A stretch of 64,000 nt of DNA from Bacillota bacterium. GTDB lineage: Bacteria; Bacillota; Dethiobacteria; SKNC01. The notes below the pieces were generated by a model. The model searched no databases. It saw only the letters and a list, made by a program, of their open reading frames with translations, and was not told the DNA's origin. A program made the translations under genes and the position numbers. Every line of letters begins with the position of its first letter. The first letter of the stretch is position 1. The DNA lies in NCBI GenBank assembly GCA_007120745.1, contig SKNC01000040.1, positions 1 to 64,000 on the forward strand, read 5' to 3'. Below, one piece after another: positions 8,810 through 17,521 of this stretch.

Positions 8810-10096
8810 TTGTCAAATAACCAAAAAGCCAAAACAACCCTGTACTTTCATTGTTTTTCCGGAGTCAGCGGAGACATGGTTTTGGGAGCCCTGCTGGACA
8901 CAGGAATGGCAGATATTTCCTTTTTAGAGGAAGGGCTGCAAAAAATTAACCTGCAGGGATATCTTTTACAGAAGGAAAAAGTACAGCGGGGAGGCCTCTC
9001 CGGCACCCGGATGATTGTACGGGAACTGGAACCGCACCGTCAGCCCCTGAGAACCCTACCGGACCTGGTAAAACTGGTAGAGGAAAGCCCCTTCAGCGGC
9101 CATATAAAAGAAAAGGCCTGCGGGGTATTTCACCGGCTGGCCCAGGCTGAGGCAGCGGTGCATGGCACCACCCCGGAGAAAGTGCATTTTCACGAAATTG
9201 GAGCGGTGGATACCGTGGTGGACGTGCTGGGCACCTTGATCCTGCTGGAATCCATGGGAGTGGACCGGATCATATCCTCTCCCCTGCACCTGGGCAGCGG
9301 TTTTGTTCGCTGTCAGCATGGGCTTCTTCCGGTCCCTGCACCGGCCACGGTGGAGCTTCTGAAGGGGGTTCCTGTATACTCCCGGGGAGTGGAGGGGGAG
9401 CTGGTTACTCCCACGGGTGCTGCCCTGCTGACTGTCCTGGCTTCCTCCTTCGGCCCCCTTCCCCCGGGGAAAATTCGGGCCGTGGGGTACGGTGCCGGGT
9501 ACCGGGAAATAGAACACCCCAACCTGCTTCGGGTCCTGCTCCTGGAGGAAAAAGAGAAATTTTCCGGGGATAAATTTCAGCCCTTTTGGCCGGATAAAGA
9601 AATGGAATTCCTTCAGCGGCAGGAGATTCTGACCGTGGAAACCAACATCGATGATATGAATCCCGAGGGCTTCTCTTACCTGATGGAAAATCTGCTGGAG
9701 GCAGGGGCCTGGGATGTCACCCTGACGCCCCTTTACATGAAGAAAAATCGCCCTGCCACCCGGTTGAGCGTCCTCTGCAGCCCGGACCTCTTTCCAAAAT
9801 TGGCTCCTCTGATTTTCAAGGAAACCACCAGCCTGGGCCTGCGGGTCTATCCGGGAGAAAAGTACTCCCTTCCCCGGGAAACCCGAGAGGTAATAACTCC
9901 CTACGGCCCTATTCGGGTGAAGCTGGGGTTCCTGGGGGAAGAACCCGTCACCATATCTCCGGAATATGAGGACTGCAGAGAGGCTGCCCGGAGCAGTGGA
10001 ATTCCCCTGAAAGAGATTTACCGGGCTGTTTCCCGGGCTGTTGAAGAAAACAACGGGAAAGAAAAACACATGAATGAAAAGAACAACGGTGAGTAA
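8810..10096 (+). CDS. larC: LarC, nickel insertase for the nickel-pincer cofactor
   Basis: CTP-dependent cyclometallase that inserts nickel into the dithiolated pyridinium mononucleotide. I place the start at TTG 8810-8812 (SNNQKAKTTLYFHCFSG). AAAGGAGGGG lies six bases upstream, and the frame further upstream is poor. The 428-residue product has the N-terminal CFSGVSGDMVLGALLD motif, the HFHEIGAVDTVVDVLG metal-site region and the C-terminal domain with TNIDDMNPE. In Lactobacillus plantarum LarC is made from two frames by programmed frameshifting; here both parts are in one continuous frame. Confidence 0.94.
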   Translation: MSNNQKAKTTLYFHCFSGVSGDMVLGALLDTGMADISFLEEGLQKINLQGYLLQKEKVQRGGLSGTRMIVRELEPHRQPLRTLPDLVKLVEESPFSGHIKEKACGVFHRLAQAEAAVHGTTPEKVHFHEIGAVDTVVDVLGTLILLESMGVDRIISSPLHLGSGFVRCQHGLLPVPAPATVELLKGVPVYSRGVEGELVTPTGAALLTVLASSFGPLPPGKIRAVGYGAGYREIEHPNLLRVLLLEEKEKFSGDKFQPFWPDKEMEFLQRQEILTVETNIDDMNPEGFSYLMENLLEAGAWDVTLTPLYMKKNRPATRLSVLCSPDLFPKLAPLIFKETTSLGLRVYPGEKYSLPRETREVITPYGPIRVKLGFLGEEPVTISPEYEDCREAARSSGIPLKEIYRAVSRAVEENNGKEKHMNEKNNGE

Positions 10097-10138
10097 ATGT
10101 AAAGCCGATATCTACTGCTTGTGGAAAGGAACATCACC

Positions 10139-10987
10139 ATGATGGAAAATGAACTGAAAGAAAAATACCGATACTTGAAGAGCTTGATTTCGCCGCTTCC
10201 GGGGGCTGCGGTGGCTTTTTCCGGGGGAGTGGACAGCACTCTCCTGCTGCATACCTGCCTGGAACTCCTGGGCCCCCAAAAGGTGACGGCCCTGACCGCC
10301 TGCTCTCCCTTGATGCCCCGGCAGGAACTGAAGAACGCCATGAAACTGGCCCGTTCCCTGGGAGCTATGCGGTACCTGCAGGTGGATACCCCCTTTTTGG
10401 AGGCAGAGCCTTTTCTAAGCAACCCCAGGGACCGCTGTTACCACTGTAAAAAAATCATCCTGTCTTCTTTTCTGGAGGTTCTGGGAAACGGAGAAAAAAA
10501 GAGGGGAAACGATGAAGCCGCCTGCGGTATGGTCTCCGGAATCCCGCTGCTGGAGGGAACCAACCGGGATGACCTGGAGGTGTACCGTCCCGGCAGGCAG
10601 GCGGTGCTGGAACTGGGGGTAGGATCTCCCCTGCTGGAAGCGGCCTTCCGTAAGGAGGAAATTCGGACCCTGTCAAAAGAACTTGAGCTTCCCACCTGGG
10701 ACATGCCCTCCCAGGCATGCCTTGCCTCCCGCATCCCCTACGGGCAGTCCGTGGACCGGGAAAAGCTTCTCCAGGTAGAAAGGGGGGAAGCCTGTTTAAA
10801 AGGGTTGGGTTTTGAGGAATGCCGCCTGAGACACCACGGCCCCCTGGCCCGGCTGGAGGTTCCCCTGAGGGACCTGGAGCGGCTGCTGGCCCTTGCTCCG
10901 GAGATATCGGAAAAAATAAAGGCCCTGGGCTTTATTCATGTAACCCTGGACCTTAATGGACTGCAAAGCGGCAGTTTTGATTTCTAA
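10139..10987 (+). CDS. larE: LarE, sulfur insertase for the nickel-pincer cofactor (three-cysteine type)
   Basis: ATP-dependent PP-loop enzyme that converts the two carboxylates of the LarB product to thiocarboxylates. The PP-loop SGGVDS is at 28-33. C194 in ACLASRIPYG aligns with Lactobacillus C176, the residue whose sulfur is sacrificed there. In addition there is a CxxC pair, C100 and C103 (DRCYHCKK), where the Lactobacillus protein has none. Three such cysteines are the pattern of the [4Fe-4S]-dependent LarE characterised in Thermotoga. I start at ATG 10139 after GGAAAGGA; a GTG six codons earlier is less well placed. The 3-prime end overlaps the convergent transporter gene by four bases. 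Confidence 0.94.
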   Translation: MMENELKEKYRYLKSLISPLPGAAVAFSGGVDSTLLLHTCLELLGPQKVTALTACSPLMPRQELKNAMKLARSLGAMRYLQVDTPFLEAEPFLSNPRDRCYHCKKIILSSFLEVLGNGEKKRGNDEAACGMVSGIPLLEGTNRDDLEVYRPGRQAVLELGVGSPLLEAAFRKEEIRTLSKELELPTWDMPSQACLASRIPYGQSVDREKLLQVERGEACLKGLGFEECRLRHHGPLARLEVPLRDLERLLALAPEISEKIKALGFIHVTLDLNGLQSGSFDF

Positions 10988-12588
10988 AACTCTCCCAGCA
11001 CCACCTGGGCAATGTTGGTGGCATGGTCAGCAATCCGTTCATAGTTGCTGAGAATATCCAGGTATACCACCCCGGAAGAGGGCAGGCAGCGCTTATAATT
11101 GATCCTTTCAATATGGTTTTTCCGCAAACTTTTTTCCATGTTGTCCACCAAATCATCTTCTTCAATCACGGTACGGGCAACTTCAAAGTCATCATTTTCA
11201 AAGGCGATAATCACTTTCTCCAGCATCTGGTCCACCGTTTTGTGCATGGCCCGCAGGTCATCCAGGGCTTCTTTAGAAAACCGAAGCCGGTCCCCCGCCT
11301 TAATGTCCGCCAGATTGGATATGGTCTGGGCATGGTCTCCGATTCTTTCCAGGTCGTTTAAGGCATGCATCAACCCTGCCACCTTGTTGGACTGGTCAAT
11401 GGTCAAGGAGTGCACGGACAGCTCCGCCAGGTACGTGGTAATTTCCTTTTCCAGGCTGTCCAAAATATCTTCGGTCTGGTCCACCTGAGTCATCAATTTA
11501 TGGTCCTCCTTGATAAAGGCCTGGGTGGCATCCCTTACCATCTCCCTGGCCAGGGCAGCCATACGCAATGCCTCTTTCTGGGCAGAGCCAATGGCCACCG
11601 CCGGGGTTTTCAACATTCTCTTGTCCAGATATTTGGGTCCCATTCCCACGCCCCCCTCATCCCCGGGAAGAACCCGGGTTATGAATTTCACAAAGGGGGT
11701 AAAGAAAGGTATCATGATGACCGTATTGGCTATATTGAACACCGTGTGGGCATTGGCAACCTGCCGGGGTACAGTGCCGGCGGTTTGTATCATCAGCTCG
11801 GAAAACGGGTGCAGTATCGCCAGAAACAGTAAGGAACCTGTGACATTAAAGGCAATATGGGCTACAGCCGCCCGCCTGGCAGAAAGGGACGTCCCCAAAC
11901 TGGCCAGAATGGCGGTGATACAGGTTCCAATATTGGTTCCTAAAATCAGGCTCATGGCAGAAGAAAAGGTGAGTAAATCCTGGAGAGTCAGGGCGATAAT
12001 CACCCCGGTGGCAGCGCTGGAACTTTGAACGGCTGCGGTGAACAGGGCACCTACCAGCATCCCCAAAAGGGGATTGTGGGAAAAGCTGGCCAGCATGTCG
12101 ATAAAGAAGGGTAATTCCCGTAAGGGACTTAAGGCATTAGACATGGTAGTCATGCCCAAAAATAAAAGGCCGAAACCTAAAATGGCCTGACCAATATATC
12201 GTTTGAGCCTTCTCTTACAGAAAAAATTAAGCACCGCGCCCAGTCCGATGGCCGGAAGAGCAATGACATCCAGCTCAAATGAAATAGCCTGGGCAGTAAT
12301 GGTGGTTCCAATGTTAGCCCCCATAATGGTTCCTACCGCCTGGGACAGATTCATAAGCCCGGCGTTGGCAAAGCCCACAACCATCACCGTGGTGGTACTG
12401 CTGCTCTGCACCAGCACCGTCACTATGATCCCGGTGAGCACCGCCACAAAACGGTTAGAGGTTAACACTTCCAATATTTTCCTCAGCTTGTCCCCGGCTG
12501 CTTTCTGCATGCCGGAGGCCATAATCTGCATTCCAAAAAGAAAAAGCCCCAGGCCCCCTGCCAGGCCCATCAGTATCTGCCAGGTCAT
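10984..12588 (-). CDS. nptA: Na+/phosphate cotransporter with PhoU-like domain
   Basis: 534-residue NptA/YjbB-type protein. The N-terminal half has two inverted Na+/Pi cotransporter repeats, recognisable from QSSSTTTVMVVGFANAG and the later QSSSAATGVIIALTLQ, each followed by a GANIGTTITA or GTNIGTCITA motif. The C-terminal part (about 335-534) is helical with the PhoU-like E/D pattern. It imports or exports phosphate using the Na+ gradient. Its stop codon overlaps the larE stop region, with no terminator visible between the two convergent genes. Confidence 0.94.
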   Translation of the reverse strand: MTWQILMGLAGGLGLFLFGMQIMASGMQKAAGDKLRKILEVLTSNRFVAVLTGIIVTVLVQSSSTTTVMVVGFANAGLMNLSQAVGTIMGANIGTTITAQAISFELDVIALPAIGLGAVLNFFCKRRLKRYIGQAILGFGLLFLGMTTMSNALSPLRELPFFIDMLASFSHNPLLGMLVGALFTAAVQSSSAATGVIIALTLQDLLTFSSAMSLILGTNIGTCITAILASLGTSLSARRAAVAHIAFNVTGSLLFLAILHPFSELMIQTAGTVPRQVANAHTVFNIANTVIMIPFFTPFVKFITRVLPGDEGGVGMGPKYLDKRMLKTPAVAIGSAQKEALRMAALAREMVRDATQAFIKEDHKLMTQVDQTEDILDSLEKEITTYLAELSVHSLTIDQSNKVAGLMHALNDLERIGDHAQTISNLADIKAGDRLRFSKEALDDLRAMHKTVDQMLEKVIIAFENDDFEVARTVIEEDDLVDNMEKSLRKNHIERINYKRCLPSSGVVYLDILSNYERIADHATNIAQVVLGEF

Positions 12589-13046
12589 AGGCGCATTCCT
12601 GCCTTCCCCGTTGAATTGACAGAAAACTCTGCCATAAATTCATGGTACCGATAATTTCTGCAAAAGGCACAGCACTTTTATTATAAAACATTAATTCTGC
12701 TTTTACAATCCTGCTCCGGCCTTATTTTATTTTTTTCTTCGGTGACCTGTCAGGCAGGAGATTGAGAAATCAAGTAAAATGGAGCCTGGCGGGTTGTGTA
12801 GAATTTTGTCTGTGGCCGGAAAATATTTCTTTCCAAAGAAGCTGCTCTGTGAAAACCTATAAAAAATTAAGCACCGAATTAATAAGACAAAGGCCCGTAA
12901 GTGCAAATGGTCCGCAGGGCTTGACCTGAGGGCGAAACATACTTTATAATAACTCTAAGTTGATAATTATTTTCCTTCATTGAGCCGCCCCCGCTCCCCG
13001 GAACAACCTGGCGGTTCAAAATCCTATGGAAAGAGGTGCATTACAT
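12589..13046. other. Divergent intergenic region between the phosphate transporter and rubrerythrin
   Basis: 458 bases without a convincing gene. The right half carries the rubrerythrin promoter and possible PerR boxes, listed separately. The left half should hold the transporter promoter, but I see no strong -35/-10 pair. No riboswitch or tRNA was recognised. Confidence 0.5.
12921..12975 (+). promoter_or_regulatory. Rubrerythrin promoter with PerR/Fur-like boxes
   Basis: TTGACC at 12921-12926 and TATAAT at 12945-12950 are separated by 18 bases, a good sigma-A promoter about 100 bases before the rubrerythrin start. The -10 is embedded in TTATAATAACTCTAA (12944-12958), which matches the PerR box TTATAATNATTATAA at 13 of 15 positions. 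A second similar element, TGATAATTATTTTCC, follows at 12961-12975. Peroxide-responsive repression would suit this gene but is inferred. Confidence 0.55.
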
Positions 13047-13544
13047 ATGAAAACCAAAGAAAACCTGATGACGGCATTTGCTGGAGAATCCCAGGCAAAC
13101 CGGAAATACCTGGCCTTTGCAAAGAAGGCCGAAAAGGAAGGATTCAAGAACATCGCCAGAATATTTACGGCCATTGCCGAAGCGGAAACTTCCCATGCCC
13201 TGAAACATTTTGAGGTGGCCGGAAAAGTGGGAAGCACCCTGGAAAACATGCAGAGTGCCGTAGAGGGTGAAAAGTATGAAGTAACCCAGATGTATCCGGA
13301 ATTTATTGAAGCCGCCAAAGCCGAAGGCCAGGACAAAGCCCTGAAGTCCTTTGAATATGCCATTGAAGCGGAAAAGGTCCATCATGAAACCTTTCAGGAT
13401 CTGAAATCCCTGGTGGAACAGGGAAAAGACATGGAGGATAAAGAAGTGCTTATGTGCCCCATCTGCGGTTGGGTAGGCACCGAGCCCGCTCCGGAAAAAT
13501 GCCCTATCTGCGGCGCCGCATCCAAAGTGTTCAAGTCTTACTAA
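13047..13544 (+). CDS. rbr: Rubrerythrin
   Basis: Anaerobe peroxide reductase. Residues 1-130 form the ferritin-like di-iron four-helix domain, with the metal ligands in FAGESQAN, the AEAETSHA ExxH segment and the AEKVHHE ExxH segment. A rubredoxin-like domain follows, with cysteine pairs at 137/140 and 152/155 (CPICGW and CPICGA). Total length is 165 residues, the short modern form. I use ATG 13047 because AGAGGTG lies ten bases upstream and the family begins MKTKENL. A strong terminator follows. Confidence 0.96.
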   Translation: MKTKENLMTAFAGESQANRKYLAFAKKAEKEGFKNIARIFTAIAEAETSHALKHFEVAGKVGSTLENMQSAVEGEKYEVTQMYPEFIEAAKAEGQDKALKSFEYAIEAEKVHHETFQDLKSLVEQGKDMEDKEVLMCPICGWVGTEPAPEKCPICGAASKVFKSY

Positions 13545-13567
13545 CCTAACCCTGTACGTCAAGATTG

Positions 13568-13620
13568 GCGGGGGAATTCCCGGGGTCAACAACGCCGGGA
13601 ATTCCCCCGCTTTCAATTTT
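13568..13620 (+). terminator. Rubrerythrin terminator, shared with metA end
   Basis: Perfect 16-bp stem: GCGGGGGAATTCCCGG at 13568-13583 pairs with CCGGGAATTCCCCCGC at 13595-13610. The T-rich tail TTTCAATTTTT follows on the plus strand. The stop codon of the convergent metA gene lies inside the tail. Confidence 0.9.
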
Positions 13621-14560
13621 TGGAGGAACAGTGGATTTCTAATTTTTTTATGTCATTCAGGTCGTAAGGTGTTTCCTGGTATACGTTATAATTGAGCCAG
13701 TTTGTAAAAAGCAGGTTGGCATGGCTTCTCCAGTTGACCAGGGGAGATTTTGACGGGTCGTCATGGGGAAAATAGTTTTTGGGCACGGCAATATCCAGCC
13801 CTTTATTGATATCACGTTCATATTCAGCTTTCAAGGTACTGGGGTCATATTCCGAATGGCCGGTTACAAAAACCTGCCGCCCGTTTTTTTCCGCCACTAT
13901 ATATGCTCCTGCCTCCTTGGACTCCGATAAAATTTCCAGTTCAGGCACCTTTTCAACGTCTTCTCTTTTTATTTCCGTATGCCGGGAATGAGGAGCAAAG
14001 AAGTAATCATCAAAACCCCGTAACAGGGGCACGTTTTTTTTACATGCCCGGTGAGGAAAAACACCGAAAATCTTGGTGGTAAGAGGATACTTATTAATTC
14101 CATAATGATAGTAGAGTCCCGCCTGGGCAGCCACACAGATATGAAGAGTTGAAAATACATGGCTCCGGCTCCAGTCCATGATATCCTGTAATTCCTCCCA
14201 GTAACATATGTCTTCAAATTCCAGGTGTTCAACCGGCGCACCGGTGATCACCATGCCGTCGAATTTCTTATCCTTTATTTCATCAAAGGTATTATAAAAT
14301 TTAGATAGATGCTCCTCCGGCGTATTTTTAGAATCATGTTCCTTGATGCGCAGAAGGCAGATATCCACCTGCAGCGGAGAATTCCCCAGCAGGCGCAGAA
14401 TCTGTGTTTCAGTAACAATCTTTAGTGGCATCAGATTCAGTATGACGATCTGCAGTTCCCTGATATCCTGGCTCCTGGCTCGCTCTTCCGACATAACAAA
14501 AATATTCTCTCCCCTGAGAATTTCAAATGCCGGGAGGTTGTTTGGAATTTTTATGGGCAT
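13613..14560 (-). CDS. metA: Homoserine O-acetyltransferase (MetA type)
   Basis: Acylates homoserine, the entry step to methionine. Family numbering fits exactly: nucleophile C142 (HICVAAQAG) and the H235/E237 pair in GHSEYDP. Position 111 is glutamate (TGAPVEHLE). In the Bacillus cereus enzyme E111 directs acetyl-CoA use, whereas E. coli has glycine and uses succinyl-CoA, so an acetyltransferase is predicted. This suits the adjacent O-acetylhomoserine sulfhydrylase gene. After C142 the usual Trp-Gly or Trp-Ala is replaced by Val-Ala, a small oddity. It lies 31 bases after metY in one operon. Confidence 0.95.
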   Translation of the reverse strand: MPIKIPNNLPAFEILRGENIFVMSEERARSQDIRELQIVILNLMPLKIVTETQILRLLGNSPLQVDICLLRIKEHDSKNTPEEHLSKFYNTFDEIKDKKFDGMVITGAPVEHLEFEDICYWEELQDIMDWSRSHVFSTLHICVAAQAGLYYHYGINKYPLTTKIFGVFPHRACKKNVPLLRGFDDYFFAPHSRHTEIKREDVEKVPELEILSESKEAGAYIVAEKNGRQVFVTGHSEYDPSTLKAEYERDINKGLDIAVPKNYFPHDDPSKSPLVNWRSHANLLFTNWLNYNVYQETPYDLNDIKKLEIHCSSKN

Positions 14561-14591
14561 CTCTCCACCCCTTTCTTTTAGCTGATTTTTA

Positions 14592-15881
14592 TTAAAGCCG
14601 TGCTTTTTTAAGAGCCTGTTCTAAATCATAGATCAGGTCTTCTGCATCCTCCAGCCCTATAGAAAGCCTGATCATATCCGGTGTTACTCCCGCAGCCAGC
14701 TGTTCCTTCTGGGTAAGCTGGGCATGAGTGGTGCTGGCCGGGTGAATAACCAGGGATTTGGCGTCTGCCACGTTGGCCAGCAGCGAGAAAATTTCCAGGC
14801 TGTTGATAAATTTCTTCGCCGCCTCAGTTCCTCCCTTAATTCCAAAGGTAAATATGGATCCAACTCCCCGGGGGAAATACTTTTGGGCCAGCGGGTAGTA
14901 CCTGCTGGCTTCCAGCCCGGGATAGTTTACCCACAAAACCTGGGGATGGCCCTTTAAAAGGTCAATCATTTTTGTTGTATTGGCTCCATGCCGTTCTATC
15001 CGCAGGGAGAGGGTCTCCAGGCCCTGAAGGAACAGAAAAGAGTTAAAGGGGCTTAGAGAAGCTCCGGTATCCCGGAGGAGCTGCACCCTGGCCTTTACTA
15101 TGTATGCCAGGGAACCGAAGGCCTCCACGTAATTGAGGCCGTGGTAGCTGGGGTCCGGCTCCGTCAGCCCGGGAAACCGGCCGCTTTCTTTCCAGTCAAA
15201 TTTTCCGGAATCCACAATAATCCCGCCGATGGAGGTTCCGTGGCCTCCGATAAATTTTGTGGCCGAATGAACTATAATATCGGCACCGAATTCTGCGGGC
15301 CTGATGAGATAGGGGGTAGCAAAAGTATTATCCACGATTAATGGTACCCCTTCCTCATGGGCCATATGAGCCACTGCTTCAATATCAATCAGGTTGATCC
15401 CGGGGTTACCGATGGTTTCTATAAAAATAGCCTTTGTTTTTTTGTTTACTGCCTTCTTAAAATTTTCTGGGTTGTCCGGATCTACAAAAGTTGTTTTAAT
15501 CCCCAGTCTGGGCAGGGTAATAGAAAACAGGTTATATGTGCCGCCGTACAGGGTACTGGCAGACACAATTTCATCCCCCGCCCCTGCAATATTCAGCACG
15601 GCACAGGTAATTGCAGCAGAACCCGAAGCTGCGGCTAAGGCCCCTGCCCCACCCTCCAGGGCCGCCATTCTCTGTTCAAACACATCGGTGGTGGGATTCA
15701 TAATTCGGGTATATATATTTCCAAACTCCTTCAGGGCAAACAAATCTGCCGCATGCTCCGTGCTGTCAAACAAGTATGAGGTGGTCTGGTAAATGGGGAC
15801 AGCCCTGGAGCCTGTGGCCGGGTCAGGTTTTTGGCCTGCATGCACCTGCAGGGTATCAAATTTTAATTTTCTCTGGTTCAT
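14592..15881 (-). CDS. metY: O-acetylhomoserine aminocarboxypropyltransferase/sulfhydrylase
   Basis: PLP enzyme making homocysteine from O-acetylhomoserine and sulfide. The 429-residue product has the PLP lysine K209 in [12 protein letters not shown] and the family segments [19 protein letters not shown] and [23 protein letters not shown] place the start at ATG 15879-15881 ([10 protein letters not shown]) after GGAAGGAAGAG; the frame is open upstream but reads unlike the family. Together with metA it gives direct sulfhydrylation to methionine. I looked for a SAM riboswitch in the leader and saw none. Confidence 0.96.
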   Translation of the reverse strand: MNQRKLKFDTLQVHAGQKPDPATGSRAVPIYQTTSYLFDSTEHAADLFALKEFGNIYTRIMNPTTDVFEQRMAALEGGAGALAAASGSAAITCAVLNIAGAGDEIVSASTLYGGTYNLFSITLPRLGIKTTFVDPDNPENFKKAVNKKTKAIFIETIGNPGINLIDIEAVAHMAHEEGVPLIVDNTFATPYLIRPAEFGADIIVHSATKFIGGHGTSIGGIIVDSGKFDWKESGRFPGLTEPDPSYHGLNYVEAFGSLAYIVKARVQLLRDTGASLSPFNSFLFLQGLETLSLRIERHGANTTKMIDLLKGHPQVLWVNYPGLEASRYYPLAQKYFPRGVGSIFTFGIKGGTEAAKKFINSLEIFSLLANVADAKSLVIHPASTTHAQLTQKEQLAAGVTPDMIRLSIGLEDAEDLIYDLEQALKKARL

Positions 15882-16039
15882 TTTTTCTCTTCCTTCCTTC
15901 GGTATTTCTGGAAAATAAAATTGGCCTTCGTGGGAATAATTTTTTCCCAATCATAATAGTCCTTGTAGGCAGCGTAAATCCTTATAGGTAATATAGCCCT
16001 TGTCAGTAGTATGGCCAAAACAACGGAGTTCAGCCGCAT
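15878..16039 (-). CDS. Possible 53-residue membrane peptide coupled to metY
   Basis: Open frame of 53 codons in the gap between nifS and metY. Its TGA overlaps the metY start codon as ATGA, the classic arrangement for translational coupling. The product begins [12 protein letters not shown], has one hydrophobic stretch (about residues 5-24) and a Lys/Arg-rich tail ending KEEKK. The ribosome-binding site is weak (TTGGAA). I do not recognise a family. It may be a real small protein, a leader peptide, or chance. Confidence 0.33.
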   Translation of the reverse strand: MRLNSVVLAILLTRAILPIRIYAAYKDYYDWEKIIPTKANFIFQKYRRKEEKK

Positions 16040-16090
16040 ACGTTCCAATTAACTGCAGTTATTCATGGATACTGCTGCCCCGGTGCTCCA

Positions 16091-17257
16091 TTACAGCATG
16101 TGTGGGGTCAGGGGAGACATCTCCCTGAGGTTATGAATAACCCCGGGTAAAACCTCTATGACGTAATCCACATCTTCTTCCGTATTATTTTTGCCCAGGG
16201 TAAGCCTCAAAGAACCGTGGGCGATTTCGTGAGAGAGGCCCATTGCCAGCAGCACGTGGGAGGGATTCAGGGAACCGGAAGTGCAGGCTGATCCACTGGA
16301 GGCCATTATGCCCAGATTATCCAGCATTAAAAGGATGGACTCCCCTTCCACAAACTCAAAACAGACGCTGACATGGCCGGGAATACGGTGAACCGGGTGG
16401 CCGGTCAGCCGGGTGCAGGGAATATTATTCAATATGCCGTCCTTCAGCCGCTCCGCCAGATAAACTAACGTTTCATTTCTTTCCAGGAGGTTCTGCCGTG
16501 CCAGTTCGGCAGCTTTTCCAAAGCCCACGACTCCCGGCACGTTCTCCGTTCCCGGCCTTTTTTTTCTTTCCTGCGCTCCGCCGTGAAGGTAATTCTTTAT
16601 CCGCGTCCCCTTTCTTATATATAAACACCCTGCTCCCTTGGGACCATAAATCTTGTGGCTGGAAGCAGAAAGCATGTCAACCCCCAGGTCTTCTACATTT
16701 ACGGGAATCTTCCCCACAGACTGCACGGCATCGGTATGAAAAACGGCTCCGGCGCTGCGGCTGACAGCCGCCAGTTCCTTCAGGGGCTGTATAGTGCCCA
16801 CCTCATTATTGGCATGCATAATGGACACCAGGAGGGTATTTGCTTTTAATGCCGACCTCAAATCATCCGGATCTACCAGTCCCTCAGGACTCACCGGAAG
16901 CACCGTCAGCTCAAAACCCTGCTTTTCCAAAAAGCGGCAGGCATCCAAAACTGCGTGATGTTCCACGGCAGAGGTGATGACGTGATTTCCCCTGTTCCTG
17001 TTTCTCAGCATGTAAGAAATAATGGCCTGGTTTGCGGCTTCGGTTCCTCCACCGGTAAAATATACTTCACCGGGCTGCGCATTGATTAACGATGCCACCT
17101 GTTCCCTGGCTTTCTCCACCGCCTCTTTGGCTTCCCGGCCCAGGGAATAAATAGTAGATGGATTGCCATAGCTGGCCATAAAGTAAGGTTTTATGGCCTG
17201 ATAAACCTGCGGGTCAGCCGGTGTGGTGGCGCTGTGATCCATGTACACCTGTTTCAT
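16091..17257 (-). CDS. nifS: Cysteine desulfurase (NifS/IscS family)
   Basis: PLP enzyme that removes sulfur from cysteine for Fe-S clusters and thiolated tRNA. The 388-residue protein has K202 in SSHKIYGPKGAG as the PLP lysine. The catalytic cysteine C325 is in the loop SSGSACTSGSLNPSHVL, the group I type. H100 in SAVEHHAV stacks on PLP. No IscU, MnmA or IscR gene is adjacent within the window, so its sulfur acceptor is unknown; the neighbouring metY-metA operon makes a general sulfur context. Confidence 0.95.
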   Translation of the reverse strand: MKQVYMDHSATTPADPQVYQAIKPYFMASYGNPSTIYSLGREAKEAVEKAREQVASLINAQPGEVYFTGGGTEAANQAIISYMLRNRNRGNHVITSAVEHHAVLDACRFLEKQGFELTVLPVSPEGLVDPDDLRSALKANTLLVSIMHANNEVGTIQPLKELAAVSRSAGAVFHTDAVQSVGKIPVNVEDLGVDMLSASSHKIYGPKGAGCLYIRKGTRIKNYLHGGAQERKKRPGTENVPGVVGFGKAAELARQNLLERNETLVYLAERLKDGILNNIPCTRLTGHPVHRIPGHVSVCFEFVEGESILLMLDNLGIMASSGSACTSGSLNPSHVLLAMGLSHEIAHGSLRLTLGKNNTEEDVDYVIEVLPGVIHNLREMSPLTPHML

Positions 17258-17316
17258 AAGTTAACTCCTCCCTGTTGATTTTTTTTTCCTTTAGGTATTC
17301 ATACAACCATGGAGAC

Positions 17317-17347
17317 ATTATACTATATATCCTATAGAATTACTAGG
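17317..17347 (-). promoter_or_regulatory. Possible nifS promoter with dyad
   Basis: TATAAT on the minus strand (17317-17322) lies about 60 bases before the nifS start. A partly symmetric 17-mer, CCTATAGAATTACTAGG, at 17331-17347 covers the spacer and -35 region. No good -35 hexamer is seen, which suits an activator- or repressor-controlled promoter. Control by an Rrf2-type regulator is only a suggestion. Confidence 0.3.
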
Positions 17348-17429
17348 TTATTATTTAACATTTTTCTGGCTGCTTTCTCCCTTTAATGATGCGGCTTTTC
17401 TGCTGGGTTTTTCCTTATAAAATAAGAAA

Positions 17430-17464
17430 CCCATGCAGGAAACTGTACTGCTTCCCTGCATGGG
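17430..17464 (-). terminator. Terminator after spoIIR
   Basis: Perfect 10-bp stem CCCATGCAGG (17430-17439) with CCTGCATGGG (17455-17464). On the minus strand it is followed by TTTCTTATTTTAT. It lies about 57 bases past the spoIIR stop and ends the sigG-spoIIR transcript. Confidence 0.75.
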
Positions 17465-17521
17465 ATGTTTAACTGAAAAATATTTACGGCTTCATATTTC
17501 TTTTACTTTCCCCGACATACA

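Noticed and set aside
8071..8832. Long minus-strand open frame opposite larB
   Set aside because: It is the shadow of larB; the plus-strand frame has clear LarB motifs and the shadow product has none.
9056..10069. 337-codon minus-strand frame opposite larC
   Set aside because: It is a GC-rich shadow of larC, without ribosome-binding site or recognisable domain.
15882..16090. Possible SAM riboswitch before metY
   Set aside because: None of the conserved S-box core elements was found in the leader.
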